From JBKECP01 sp047974765 (GTDB lineage Bacteria; Pseudomonadota; Gammaproteobacteria; Pseudomonadales; Halieaceae): a stretch of DNA of 64,000 nucleotides. The notes beneath the pieces were generated by a model. That model saw only the letters and a list, made by a program, of their open reading frames with translations, made no database searches and was not told where the DNA came from. This document shows positions 26,046 through 34,854 of this stretch, piece after piece. The DNA is taken from NCBI GenBank assembly GCA_047974765.1, contig JBKECP010000009.1, positions 186,001-250,000 of the forward strand, given 5' to 3'. Made by a program: the position numbers and the translations under genes. Within the stretch, counting starts at the first letter, position 1. Each line of letters starts with the position of its first letter.

Positions 26046-26202
26046 ACAGGCAGGTATCGGGCTTGCAGCAATGCTGTTTACCGTTGCGGGGGCAGCGGTG
26101 GGATTGGGTCTGTTTCTGTTTTCACAGCCCTACCACACTTCCCATTTAACCTGTTTGAGTGATACTGGATGTTAAAAATATCAAGCGGCAGGCACCTGGT
26201 AC
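26046..26202 (-). ncRNA. Cobalamin (B12) riboswitch
   Basis: Read on the minus strand, this interval has the conserved blocks of the cobalamin riboswitch in the right order: an AGGTGCC start (about 26199-26192), a GGTTAAATGGGAA block (about 26149-26137), the core CTGCCCCCGCAACGGTAA (about 26095-26078), and the B12 box AAGCCCGATACCTGCC (26064-26049). It lies 138 bases upstream of cobO and should lower expression of the cobO-cobQ-btuC-btuD-cobU-cobT-btuF operon when adenosylcobalamin is plentiful. The upstream genes cobS and cobC are transcribed in the same direction toward it. Confidence 0.93.
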
Positions 26203-26295
26203 GGTCGGGCACTCTAGTCTTAGCGTGTGATCTTGTCAATTGCCGCTGTCGCCTGGCGGTAGTATCTCTGTAGCCATTGGCAACTGGATCGGCTG

Positions 26296-26868
26296 CTATT
26301 TGTCGATAGAGCGGGTGAGCTGAAAGGGTGCACAATGAGCAAGGTGAAAGCCGGGCATGGCCTGCGGCTGTAGTTTGCCAAGATGGCAGATCAATGCCTG
26401 TAGCGAACCGGCATGTGCTATGACCAGGCTGTCTTCATTCAGTGCCGATCTATTATCTTTGAGCCAGTGACCGACACGGTGATACAGCTCAAGAGCAGAT
26501 TCACCACCGGGAGGTGCCACTTGTAACCAGTATTGTCCCCAGTGTTGCAGGGTTTCGTTCTGATTCCTGTACAGACTGTTCCAGGAGTTTCCTTCCCAGT
26601 CACCCAGACTGATTTCCCGCAGTCGGGAATCACAGTGCAAGCTAATCCTTTGGCTGCCAATGAGTAATTTGGCACTTTGCTGTGCCCGGCGAAGATCACT
26701 GCAAAAAATCTTTCCTGGCAGAGAGCCGTGCCAGCGCTGGCCGAGTTCGCGCGCTGCCTGTTCGCCACGGGTGTCAAGTGCCACATCCCACTGGCCAAGA
26801 CAGTAACCGGTTGGTACCTGGCAGCTGGCGTGGCGCAGCAATATGCAGTTAGTGGGTATGATATCCAT
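26296..26868 (-). CDS. cobC: Alpha-ribazole phosphatase-like histidine phosphatase
   Basis: A 190-residue member of the histidine phosphatase (phosphoglycerate mutase-like) superfamily. The phosphate-accepting histidine is in Leu-Leu-Arg-His-Ala near residue 13, with alanine in place of the usual glycine; the second histidine is in Val-Ile-Ala-His-Ala-Gly near 150. Between them are the Cys-Ser-Asp-Leu-Arg-Arg-Ala-Gln-Gln-Ser-Ala and Glu-Ile-Ser-Leu-Gly-Asp-Trp-Glu-Gly blocks typical of CobC. Its place 9 bases after cobS supports removal of the phosphate from alpha-ribazole phosphate or adenosylcobalamin phosphate. It ends about 95 bases before the riboswitch. Confidence 0.87.
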   Translation of the reverse strand: MDIIPTNCILLRHASCQVPTGYCLGQWDVALDTRGEQAARELGQRWHGSLPGKIFCSDLRRAQQSAKLLIGSQRISLHCDSRLREISLGDWEGNSWNSLYRNQNETLQHWGQYWLQVAPPGGESALELYHRVGHWLKDNRSALNEDSLVIAHAGSLQALICHLGKLQPQAMPGFHLAHCAPFQLTRSIDK

Positions 26869-26877
26869 TACAGGGTT

Positions 26878-27687
26878 TTATTGGGGGTGTGCCAGCAGTA
26901 CCAGATAAATAGTGATTTCAACCAGCTGATTGGCAGCACCCAGCGTATCGCCGGTAATGCCGTCCAGTTGACGCAGGCAATGTAAACGCCAAAAAATCAG
27001 TAGCAGACCAATCGCCGCAATACTCACCAGGCTGGTTGTTACCGGCAGTAATATCAGCATCAATCCCAGACTGTAAGCACCAGCCAGCCAGAAACGGTAG
27101 CCTCGCCCGCCCGCTGACAGTGAGTGTGCGGCAGTTTCCATTTTGCTGTCGCTGATACCGGCATAGGGAGTTGATCGAAGAAGGGGCAGCGCACTCCAGC
27201 GGGCAAGAGTATGAGCACAGATCAATGCAAGGGGAACCATACTGACAGGTAGACTGGTCAGTGTAGCAAAGCGCAACAACAGGCTCATTATCATTGCCAG
27301 CGCACCGTAGCTGCCCAGGCGGCTGTCTTTCATAATGCGCAGCTTGTCTTCACGCTGCCAGCCACCACCGAGACCATCGGCACTATCAGCCAGACCATCC
27401 TCGTGAAAACCACCGCTTATCAGTATGAGAGTGCACAGAGTTAATAACACAGCAATTGATGACGGCCACAACATATTGGCGACAATAAAACACAGGGCTG
27501 CCAGCGCACCGATAATGGTGCCCACCACGGGAAAATACAGTAAGCCCCGTGCCAGTTGCGGCTGTTCGTGCTGTAAGCCGGGGCAGGGCAGGCGGCTTAA
27601 AAAGCTGATGGTGCCGACGAGTGCCTGCCACTCCTGTCTGGCGTTACCCGTGTGATGTGTGGTGTTGTTTTGAGCCCTGTCTGACAT
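26878..27687 (-). CDS. cobS: Adenosylcobinamide-GDP ribazoletransferase (cobalamin synthase)
   Basis: A 269-residue inner-membrane enzyme that joins adenosylcobinamide-GDP with alpha-ribazole, the last step of nucleotide-loop assembly. The conserved acidic motif Gly-Gly-Phe-His-Glu-Asp-Gly-Leu-Ala-Asp-Ser-Ala-Asp-Gly is near 92-105, followed by Lys-Asp-Ser-Arg-Leu-Gly-Ser-Tyr-Gly near 119-127, and about six hydrophobic segments are visible. N-terminal Phe-Leu-Ser-Arg-Leu-Pro is also typical. It forms a two-gene unit with cobC, upstream of the riboswitch and so apparently outside its direct control. Confidence 0.94.
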   Translation of the reverse strand: MSDRAQNNTTHHTGNARQEWQALVGTISFLSRLPCPGLQHEQPQLARGLLYFPVVGTIIGALAALCFIVANMLWPSSIAVLLTLCTLILISGGFHEDGLADSADGLGGGWQREDKLRIMKDSRLGSYGALAMIMSLLLRFATLTSLPVSMVPLALICAHTLARWSALPLLRSTPYAGISDSKMETAAHSLSAGGRGYRFWLAGAYSLGLMLILLPVTTSLVSIAAIGLLLIFWRLHCLRQLDGITGDTLGAANQLVEITIYLVLLAHPQ

Positions 27688-27748
27688 GGTGTTTATTCAG
27701 TCGCTGGCATAAAATTGGCGGCCACCATAGCAAAAGTGATGCTGCCTC

Positions 27749-28279
27749 GTGAAGCCGGACCCTGAACAGCATGCAGAGATTAGTCGTCTGCTGGGCCGTG
27801 AGCCACGCGGCCTGGAAGCCGTGGCTGTCACGGCTGAAAATGGTAGGCCACAGGTAATTCGTGTTGCCTCACTGGTGGACGACAAGCCTTTTCCGACCCT
27901 GTTTTGGCTGGTGGATCCGGATTTGTCTTATCGTATTGATCAGCTCGAAGCCGGTGGTTTGATTGCACGCCTGCAAAAGGAAATTGATGCTGATCCTGCC
28001 CTGCGTACTGCCATGGAAAAAGACCATCGGCTTCATATCGCCCTGCGAGCCAGCTATTTTACAAAGCAATTGCGCACGCGTATTAAAACACTGGGTTTTG
28101 AGCCGGTGTTTGAGCGTCGCGGTATAGGTGGCATCGAGGATTTTGGCCGTATTCGTTGTCTGCACACCTGGTATGCGGCTCATCTGGTTGTTGCCAATAC
28201 GGTAGGCACCCTGCTGGACAGGGAGCTTGTGGTGCATAGGGCTGCGGATAATGAGGGTACTATCCGCCCTTGCCAGTGA
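27749..28279 (+). CDS. DUF501 domain protein
   Basis: A 176-residue cytoplasmic protein. It begins Gln-His-Ala-Glu-Ile-Ser-x-Leu-Leu-Gly-Arg-x-Pro-Arg-Gly and continues Pro-x-Val-Ile-Arg-Val-Ala-Ser-Leu-Val-Asp-Asp-Lys-Pro-Phe-Pro-Thr-Leu-Phe-Trp-Leu, then a C-terminal Gly-Ile-Gly-Gly ... Ile-Arg-Cys-Leu-His-x-x-Tyr-Ala-x-His-Leu block; this is the DUF501 pattern. The Cys-Leu-His and His residues could bind metal. The start is GTG; no ATG is in frame nearby. It is divergent from cobS. Function unknown in the family as far as I know. Confidence 0.82.
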   Translation: MKPDPEQHAEISRLLGREPRGLEAVAVTAENGRPQVIRVASLVDDKPFPTLFWLVDPDLSYRIDQLEAGGLIARLQKEIDADPALRTAMEKDHRLHIALRASYFTKQLRTRIKTLGFEPVFERRGIGGIEDFGRIRCLHTWYAAHLVVANTVGTLLDRELVVHRAADNEGTIRPCQ

Positions 28280-28441
28280 GAATAATTGCCTTACACTAAC
28301 TGTGTTCCTAGTATCAGTGCAGAGTGTCAGTACAGATCAAATAAGATAAAAACAGGCAGGCGAACCCCGAGGGGGGGAAAGGGATTGTCACAGCAGGTAG
28401 GGAAGGCCGCGTTCTGCCCGTGTGAACGAGGCGCGAAATAA

Positions 28442-30487
28442 ATGTCACCTGTTATGGGAGCCCGGCAGTTTATCGCTGAGCTTAAAACGAGGGGAGTCTA
28501 TCGGACAGCAGCCTATTACTGTGCAGCTGCCTGGGCGCTGTTGCAGGTTGCCGATCTGTTTTCTCCCATGCTGGGTTTGCCGGATGAATCAGTGACCATG
28601 GTGCTGATAGCGGCTGCGGTTGGTCTGGTGCCAGCGCTGTTGCTGTCCTGGTGGTATGACCTGACGCCTGATGGCATTGTTGCCGCCACCGATACAACTG
28701 TTAACACGTCCCGCGAGCGCAGCTCAAAACCCCAGTTTATCGAGTTGGGTTTGATCCTTTTATTGATTGTTTCGGTGGGCTACCTCTATGTGGATCGTCT
28801 GACAGAAGACGAAGAAGCCTTGCCACTGCTGGCAAAACAGATTGTCAATCCCTCCATTGCCGTGATGCCTTTTACCAATATGAGCAACAGTCAGGAACTG
28901 GATCATCTCGGCGATGGTCTGGCCGAGGAAATTCTCAACCTGCTGTCGAAATTCAGTGAGCTGGATGTGACTGCCCGCAGGGCCTCCTTTGCCTACCGCG
29001 ATCAGGGGCTCGATACCCGTAGCCTGTTCGGCCAGCTCAATGTCGATAACCTGCTGGAGGGGAGTCTTCGCAGAGAAGGGCAGCATGTACGAGTCACTGT
29101 CACACTGCTCGAGGCCCGGCGCGGCTTGCAAATCTGGTCCCAGAGCTATGACCGCGATCTGGGTAGCCTGCTGGGGTTGCAGGAAGATATTGCACGCAAT
29201 GTGGTGGAGGCCTTGCAGGTGGTGCTGTCGGAGCAGTCCCGCAAACTGTTGTCGCGCGGTTTTGATATTGATCCGCTGGCCTATGACTACTATCTCAAGG
29301 GGCGCAACTATCTGCGTAAACAGGTTGATGAGGCTAACCTGAATACAGCACTGGAACTGTTTTATCAGGCAATTGAAATCAGCCGTCGTTTTCCCGATGC
29401 CTGGGCCGGTATCTGTGAAGCGGAGTTGAACCGGTTCGAGATAGGGCGTGACACTGAGCACTTTAATAACGCTGAACTGGCCTGTAAACAGGCATTGAAT
29501 CTGGATGCTGCCGGATTTGCGACACATATTGCACAGGGTAATCTCCATCGTGTCTCGGGTCGTTACGCTGAGGCGCTGACGGCTTTTAATCAGGCTCTGG
29601 CGATAAACAGCGCAGCGGTGGATGCCTATCGGGGCCGTGGCAAAACCTATGCGGATATGCAGCAGTATAAGAATATGGAAAGTGATTTACGCAAGGCTAT
29701 TCAGCTGGCGCCAACGTTTTGGGCCGTGCAGAATGATCTGGCGGCTTACTATTACAGAAATGCTGACTATGAGGCTTCGGTTCAGCTGTGGCGCAGTGTT
29801 GTTGTTTTGAATCCGAACAGTGAAACAGCTCTGAACAATCTGGCCTCAGCCCTGTTTATGCTCGGCGATATGGCATTGGCTATCGAGAGCTGGCGACAGT
29901 CGGTTGTGCTGGCGCCGACAGCTGATACGCTGTCTAACCTGGGAACAGCGTTATTTTATAGTGGAGACTACATCGGTGCTGCGGACAACTATGAACTGGC
30001 ATTGCGTTTAACCCCTGATGATTTTGAAATTACCGGCCACCTGGGTGAGGCACTGCGTCTCTTGCCGGATCAGCAGGCGCGGACACAGGAGGTATTTCAA
30101 AAGGCACTTGAATTGGGTCGGGAGCAACTGGAAATTAACTCTGACAAAGGGTATGTACGAGCCAAGGTTGCCAGTTACCTGGTTTTTTTGGGGGACTATA
30201 ATCAGGCTCGGGATATACTGAATGACAAACGCGAGACGGATGAGCGCGGTTTGCAGGAGCATTATTACCGTGCAGTTAGTTTTGCCGCAATGGGTGAGCG
30301 CCAGGCAGCTCTGTCTGCACTGGAAGCTGTTGTGAGGCTGGGTTACCCCCGGACCTTGCTTTACAGAGATGCAAATTTTGCCACCCTTCAACAGTGGTCG
30401 CGTTTTGCTGCATTGACCGCATCTGATGATGCGATCATCGGCACTGTACCTGCGGCGTTACACACAAAGGAAAGCAGCAATGAATAA
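28442..30487 (+). CDS. Membrane protein with TolB-like domain and TPR repeats
   Basis: A 681-residue protein. Three hydrophobic segments lie near residues 20-37, 48-70 and 98-116. Next is a TolB-like amino-terminal domain (about 136-265) recognised by Pro-Ser-Ile-Ala-Val-Met-Pro-Phe-Thr-Asn-Met-Ser and Gly-Asp-Gly-Leu-Ala-Glu-Glu-Ile, common in bacterial proteins that fuse it to adenylate cyclase or LuxR-type domains. The rest (about 280-650) is a series of tetratricopeptide repeats, roughly eight to ten. No enzymatic domain is seen, so a scaffold role is likely. GAGGCG precedes the ATG. Its stop overlaps the start of the small exported protein gene, so the two are coupled. Confidence 0.83.
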   Translation: MSPVMGARQFIAELKTRGVYRTAAYYCAAAWALLQVADLFSPMLGLPDESVTMVLIAAAVGLVPALLLSWWYDLTPDGIVAATDTTVNTSRERSSKPQFIELGLILLLIVSVGYLYVDRLTEDEEALPLLAKQIVNPSIAVMPFTNMSNSQELDHLGDGLAEEILNLLSKFSELDVTARRASFAYRDQGLDTRSLFGQLNVDNLLEGSLRREGQHVRVTVTLLEARRGLQIWSQSYDRDLGSLLGLQEDIARNVVEALQVVLSEQSRKLLSRGFDIDPLAYDYYLKGRNYLRKQVDEANLNTALELFYQAIEISRRFPDAWAGICEAELNRFEIGRDTEHFNNAELACKQALNLDAAGFATHIAQGNLHRVSGRYAEALTAFNQALAINSAAVDAYRGRGKTYADMQQYKNMESDLRKAIQLAPTFWAVQNDLAAYYYRNADYEASVQLWRSVVVLNPNSETALNNLASALFMLGDMALAIESWRQSVVLAPTADTLSNLGTALFYSGDYIGAADNYELALRLTPDDFEITGHLGEALRLLPDQQARTQEVFQKALELGREQLEINSDKGYVRAKVASYLVFLGDYNQARDILNDKRETDERGLQEHYYRAVSFAAMGERQAALSALEAVVRLGYPRTLLYRDANFATLQQWSRFAALTASDDAIIGTVPAALHTKESSNE

Positions 30488-30911
30488 ATACCTGATGAAA
30501 AGAACACTTTGCGTATTTACTGTGATATTGGCGGCCATATTGCAAAATGCCTGTGCCACCGATCCCCAGAATACTGTTACGCCCATGCCCAAAGATCCGC
30601 TGATGGTCAAAATCAGAATGGATGAAAAGGGCTGTCCGGTTGCCGTTAATCCGGCAAAAATAGAGCTCAGTCGCAGCAAGGATCAGGGGATTATCTGGCA
30701 GGCGGCAACCGGTGCCGGTAAGCCGGTCGATTTTGCGGTATTTTTCAATCCCTTTGCGGGTAAGAGTGAGGCCATGCTGTCTGTGGAAGGCACTTTGCGT
30801 TCACCGGCGCTGAACCGTAAGGCGCCGACAGGCGTAGACTACAAATACACCATTGTTTCACTGGTCTGCTCCGAAAGGCCGCTTGATCCGCTGATTCTGG
30901 TGACTAACTGA
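30480..30911 (+). CDS. Small exported protein, possible lipoprotein
   Basis: A 143-residue protein I do not recognise. A signal peptide covers about residues 1-22 and ends in Gln-Asn-Ala-Cys; this is close to a lipobox but has asparagine at the -2 position, so lipidation is uncertain. The mature part has two cysteines (near Gly-Cys-Pro-Val and Leu-Val-Cys) that could form a disulfide, and alternating hydrophobic residues suggesting a small beta sandwich. The ATG at 30480, with AAAGGAAAG upstream, overlaps the end of the TPR gene by 8 bases, so it is probably a partner of that protein. Confidence 0.7.
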   Translation: MNKYLMKRTLCVFTVILAAILQNACATDPQNTVTPMPKDPLMVKIRMDEKGCPVAVNPAKIELSRSKDQGIIWQAATGAGKPVDFAVFFNPFAGKSEAMLSVEGTLRSPALNRKAPTGVDYKYTIVSLVCSERPLDPLILVTN

Positions 30912-30932
30912 CAAGTGGGGCGGGATTAAATA

Positions 30933-31523
30933 GTGTTGATTCCGACTGCACCTTGTGAAACTGAGTACATCGTCAAAAAAAGCCGTTTTATTGCCCGTTT
31001 ACTGCCGGTACAGAGTCGGGATGAGGTCAACGAAGCACTTGCGCAGGCACAGCGGGATTACCCTGATGCCCGTCATCACTGCTGGGCCTATCTCCTGGGT
31101 GAACCGGCAGATGCGCGCAGTGCCGGTATGAATGATGCCGGTGAGCCAGCAGGTACTGCCGGCAAACCGATTCTTAATGTATTGCAGCACGGCCATTTGG
31201 GTGATGTGCTGGTGATTGTCATTCGCTATTTTGGCGGCATCAAACTGGGTGCGGGAGGACTGATTCGGGCTTACGGAACAGCCGCGCAGCAGGTCTTGGA
31301 TATTGCTGTTGGCAAGCCTCTGCAAGTGCTTGAGCAGTTTGTTGCCAGCGGCGATTTCGCCTGTGAGCAGGTTCTGCGTCACTGGCTGGCTGAAAACGAA
31401 GGTCAGCCGTGCGGGATCAGTTATAACGACGGGGTGGATTTACAGTTGCAGATACCTCAAACAAAAGTTGATGCATTCAGGGAATTCTGTGCAGCCAGGC
31501 GCATTGATGTGCAGCGGCGGTAG
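30933..31523 (+). CDS. yigZ: YigZ / IMPACT family protein
   Basis: A 196-residue cytoplasmic protein of the UPF0029/IMPACT family. Hallmarks: a Lys-Lys-Ser-Arg-Phe-Ile-Ala motif near 15-21, His-His-Cys-Trp-Ala-Tyr near 49-54, an Asn-Asp-Ala-Gly-Glu-Pro-Ala-Gly-Thr-Ala-Gly-Lys-Pro-Ile-Leu segment near 67-81, and Arg-Tyr-Phe-Gly-Gly-Ile-Lys-Leu-Gly-Ala-Gly-Gly-Leu-Ile-Arg-Ala-Tyr near 99-115. A small C-terminal ferredoxin-like domain follows. The start is GTG with a purine-rich GGGGCGGG upstream. In eukaryotes IMPACT regulates translation; the bacterial role is not well defined. Confidence 0.93.
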   Translation: MLIPTAPCETEYIVKKSRFIARLLPVQSRDEVNEALAQAQRDYPDARHHCWAYLLGEPADARSAGMNDAGEPAGTAGKPILNVLQHGHLGDVLVIVIRYFGGIKLGAGGLIRAYGTAAQQVLDIAVGKPLQVLEQFVASGDFACEQVLRHWLAENEGQPCGISYNDGVDLQLQIPQTKVDAFREFCAARRIDVQRR

Positions 31524-31593
31524 TCCGCATAGCTCAGCGATTTCGGACAGATGGCTGTGCAATTCATTATGGAGAAACTCAATAAATGGCCCC

Positions 31594-31696
31594 GGAAAGT
31601 ACCCTGGGTACAGAACGTTGAATCAGATATTCCTGTAGGCAGGCCCGCCTGTTGCACGTACGGGTTGAATTCGGGCAACAAAAGGAAGGCCTGTTT
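31594..31696 (+). repeat. 103-bp direct repeat, copy 1
   Basis: This copy matches bases 34855-34957 without gaps over 103 positions with 6 differences (about 94%). It starts with a perfect inverted repeat GTACCC-T-GGGTAC and contains further complementary pairs (CAGGCC with GGCCTG, GTTGC with GCAAC). The two copies flank the large TonB receptor gene in the same orientation. The rest of the gap from 31524 to 31816 shows no gene. Confidence 0.9.
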
Positions 31697-31816
31697 CAAT
31701 TTTTGGTAAGTGTTCCGGGTTAGGTTTGAAATTAAAGCAAACTGACAAAACAACAGGTCTGATGATCTGAAATGGGTGCAGATTGCTTTAAAGATATTGG
31801 AGATTTAGAGCTGCCG

Positions 31817-34609
31817 TCACAGTACAAATTTTATATTCATGTAACCCTGTCGTAGCCGCGGATCAGAATAGCTGCTTAATGTGTTACTAAAGGCAAGATC
31901 AACCTGACTTTCATCAAAGATATTTCTGATGCCGAAAGTTAACTCGGGTCTGCCCAGTATAATGGTGTCTGGTAATACTGCCTGTATATACAGATCGTGG
32001 TAGGTCTGTGATGGAATTGTGCTGGTACCCTGATTCAGAGCTGCGGTTAGTGAGGTTTGACGATAGTCTCCGTAATACTGTGTATTCCAGCCAATGGTCC
32101 AGTTTTTATTAGGTTTAAAGGATAGACTGGAACTTATACGATGCCGTATAGGCCCCTGATCATAAACGCTGCCCAGATAGCTGACAGCATCGCCCATGAG
32201 TGTTTCCTGTTGCTTGTATTCATCTGTATACGTGTAAGACAGGCTTAAGCCAAAGTGACCCCAATTAAATAGATTGTCAGCGTAGCTCACTCGCACATCT
32301 ATACCGGATGTCTTCATCCACAGGGCGTTAAAATAGGTAGTATCGATGCCAGTCACGTTGCCCTGGGTGTCCCGCTCAACCCTGCCTGGCAGAAAGTTTT
32401 CATTGTTTAGCACATTCTGCGCTGACAGACTGGTAATATTATTTTCTTTTTTAATTCTGAAATAGTCTGCCGATATGCGTAACTCGGGTATTGTTGCGGG
32501 TGTGATTACCAAGCCAACATTGATACTTTCGGCCTCTTCCGGTTTGAGATTCGGGTTACCGCCACCAACGGTATACAAACTGACGGTATTACCTGTTACC
32601 GGGTCCAAAACAATGCTTTCGCTGGTACTTAATGTGGGTTGTGATAATTGAGCAATAGTTGGTGTTTTAAAACCTTCACCATAGGAAGCTCGCAGCATTA
32701 GTTGATTGTTGGGCGAAAGGCTGAAACCGTAGGTGGGTGAAAATTTGCTGTATTGCGCGCCTGTTGTTTTTATATCGTATTTTTCATAGCGCCCTGCCAA
32801 CTGAAGTTCAAATTGATAAAGCCAGGGGATGTCCATTTCTGAAGAGATCAGTGGAATTTTAAATTCGCTGTAATAACTGTCGGTCGTCTGGTCTTGCCTG
32901 TTAATGGGGGTGTTCGGATCATTAATATACCTGACTTCAAAGCGTCCTTTGCTTTTGAACTCGCGTCTTTCCAGGCCGGTAGCCATAGTGATATCCCCCG
33001 CATACCAGGTGGCGACAGTAGCAAAGCTGCGTAGTGTGACAGAACGCAGGGTCTGGTCAGAGAAGTTTGGAGCAATGGTCCAGTAGGGTGAAATATCTGT
33101 AGTGTAGCTACTTGTATCACGCAACAGATCCAGCTCGCCACTGGCAATGGCTGCGTTATACATTCGGGTCTGGGCGTTAGTGCGACGTAGGTAGGATGAC
33201 TCCACTAATGAATTACCCCAGGTGATGTCAGCATTAATCAGCCAGTCGGGGTTTATTTGCCAGTTAAAGCCAAGGGAGGCGTTTTTTTCTTCCGTTTCAG
33301 TGCGGCGGGCATAACCAAGACCATCGGCAGGCCGGATTGGTGCTGCAACCAATACATCTTTTCCAAAAGGATTGGTTGGGTTGTCTGCTGTAATCGTGAC
33401 CACACCCAGTGCGTGATAAAAGTCAGAAGTGCTGGATTGTGATTGCGTGTAATTCATATCAAGAAAAATATTAAAGCTATCGCTGAAATTTCTATCCATA
33501 TTTATCAAAATAGCATCCTTTCTTGATTCTGGAACCAAAAAATTAATACCTGAAAATCCATTTCTGAAACTGCCAAGCCCTTCTGATAACTCAAGATTAT
33601 ATTGCCCCAGATTTTGTAGCAGAGGTTCGATACCCTCTGTTTGCCAGCCGGTATACCCCCTGGGTAGGTAGAGATAGCTGGCTTCGCTGATATTCGGGAA
33701 TAACGGGCTGCCATCAAGACTGCGTACGTTAACCAGTGCGCCATAGGGTGGATTAACAGCCACCTGATCATTCATGCCGTAAATGGTATCCGGGTTATTG
33801 CGCAAAGTAGTGGCACGTGCACTCTGAAAGAAATCTCTGTCGCGTATCAGCAGGCCATTTTGTTCTTGTCGTTGAGCGCTGATTAGTATTTTGGTTTTGC
33901 CGTCCTCAATATTAAAACCACCTGTAAAATTCATTGTCGTTTGCCCCTGGTCGCTATCGAAGGTATTACTGTGACGAACACCCACTTCAAGCCCCTGATA
34001 GTCCCGACGAAGAATAATGTTAATAACGCCACCCAGTGCATTACTGCCATAAATAGCCGAAGCCGAGGTGGGCAGTACCTCAATGCGTTCGATGGCAGCC
34101 AATGGAATACTGTTGACATCCTGTTGATCACCAGACTCCGGGCGTCCCCGTGTACCGATACCTGCGCCACGACGACCATTGATCAGTACCAGTGTCTGGT
34201 CGGCACCCAGTCCCCGCAGATTAAATTGGCTACTGGTACCGGTCCAGCTACTGCTGGAGGCATTATCAATGCCTGTGCTCATGGATAGGCTTTGACGCAT
34301 TAATTCCTCAACGGTTGATGCGCCCGATGCTTCAATTTTGCTGCGATCGATGCTGATATAGGGCTGAATGTCATTTTCTGTTCTTATCAGATCCATATTG
34401 CCCGATTTAAAGGGTTGTTTATCATGCTGCCCGGTAACCAGCACCTCTTCAAGAGTACGTTTGCTAATTGCTTCATCGGTTTTTGAATCATCTATTTGAG
34501 CGAGCGTTTGCTGGCTGCTCACTATCAGGAAAAATGCACCGGGCAATAATGAGTGGGATATAAAAGGAAATAAACTGAAGACTGTTTTTTTTGAATGTGG
34601 AATGTTCAT
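31817..34609 (-). CDS. TonB-dependent receptor, large
   Basis: A 930-residue outer-membrane receptor. A signal peptide ends near an Leu-Ala-Gln site at about residue 38, a TonB-box-like Leu-Glu-Glu-Val-Leu-Val-Thr-Gly is near 53-60, and the plug has Leu-Arg-Gly-Leu-Gly-Ala-Asp-Gln-Thr-Leu-Val-Leu-Ile-Asn-Gly-Arg-Arg near 130-146 and a Tyr-Gly-Ser-Asn-Ala-Leu-Gly-Gly-Val-Ile-Asn segment near 187-197. A conserved barrel motif, Asn-Pro-Asn-Leu-Lys-Pro-Glu-Glu-Ala-Glu-Ser, lies near 690. It lacks an adjacent transporter. A Fur-box-like site about 180 bases upstream suggests iron control, and its ligand may be an iron complex. The gene sits between two 103-bp direct repeats. Confidence 0.88.
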   Translation of the reverse strand: MNIPHSKKTVFSLFPFISHSLLPGAFFLIVSSQQTLAQIDDSKTDEAISKRTLEEVLVTGQHDKQPFKSGNMDLIRTENDIQPYISIDRSKIEASGASTVEELMRQSLSMSTGIDNASSSSWTGTSSQFNLRGLGADQTLVLINGRRGAGIGTRGRPESGDQQDVNSIPLAAIERIEVLPTSASAIYGSNALGGVINIILRRDYQGLEVGVRHSNTFDSDQGQTTMNFTGGFNIEDGKTKILISAQRQEQNGLLIRDRDFFQSARATTLRNNPDTIYGMNDQVAVNPPYGALVNVRSLDGSPLFPNISEASYLYLPRGYTGWQTEGIEPLLQNLGQYNLELSEGLGSFRNGFSGINFLVPESRKDAILINMDRNFSDSFNIFLDMNYTQSQSSTSDFYHALGVVTITADNPTNPFGKDVLVAAPIRPADGLGYARRTETEEKNASLGFNWQINPDWLINADITWGNSLVESSYLRRTNAQTRMYNAAIASGELDLLRDTSSYTTDISPYWTIAPNFSDQTLRSVTLRSFATVATWYAGDITMATGLERREFKSKGRFEVRYINDPNTPINRQDQTTDSYYSEFKIPLISSEMDIPWLYQFELQLAGRYEKYDIKTTGAQYSKFSPTYGFSLSPNNQLMLRASYGEGFKTPTIAQLSQPTLSTSESIVLDPVTGNTVSLYTVGGGNPNLKPEEAESINVGLVITPATIPELRISADYFRIKKENNITSLSAQNVLNNENFLPGRVERDTQGNVTGIDTTYFNALWMKTSGIDVRVSYADNLFNWGHFGLSLSYTYTDEYKQQETLMGDAVSYLGSVYDQGPIRHRISSSLSFKPNKNWTIGWNTQYYGDYRQTSLTAALNQGTSTIPSQTYHDLYIQAVLPDTIILGRPELTFGIRNIFDESQVDLAFSNTLSSYSDPRLRQGYMNIKFVL

Positions 34610-34788
34610 AAAATAAGTGGCTTCCCTGTAGTGATTTATAAATTAAAGTGCTTATGTGATGCACTTTGCAGATGACAACCGGGAAGTTTTTGGAGATTGC
34701 GAAAACCAGAAAATTCTTATTTCTACCGACCAGATTTCATGAGATTTACCAGATCAGGCGGAGAGGATTTTATATGCTTCATTTTATT

Positions 34789-34807
34789 GAAAATAAGAAT
34801 CATTTGC
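34789..34807. promoter_or_regulatory. Candidate Fur box upstream of the large TonB receptor
   Basis: GAAAATAAGAATCATTTGC matches 14 of 19 positions of the Fur consensus GATAATGATAATCATTATC. It lies in the 245-base AT-rich leader of the minus-strand receptor gene that starts at 34609. I infer repression by Fur and ferrous iron. Confidence 0.45.
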
Positions 34808-34854
34808 AATAATTATCTGTCTTTTGGATGGTATCGCTATGAAATGGCGGCACT

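Noticed and set aside
26078..26335. Small open frame on the minus strand between cobC and cobO
   Set aside because: It overlaps the cobalamin riboswitch core and the end of cobC and has no coding signature.
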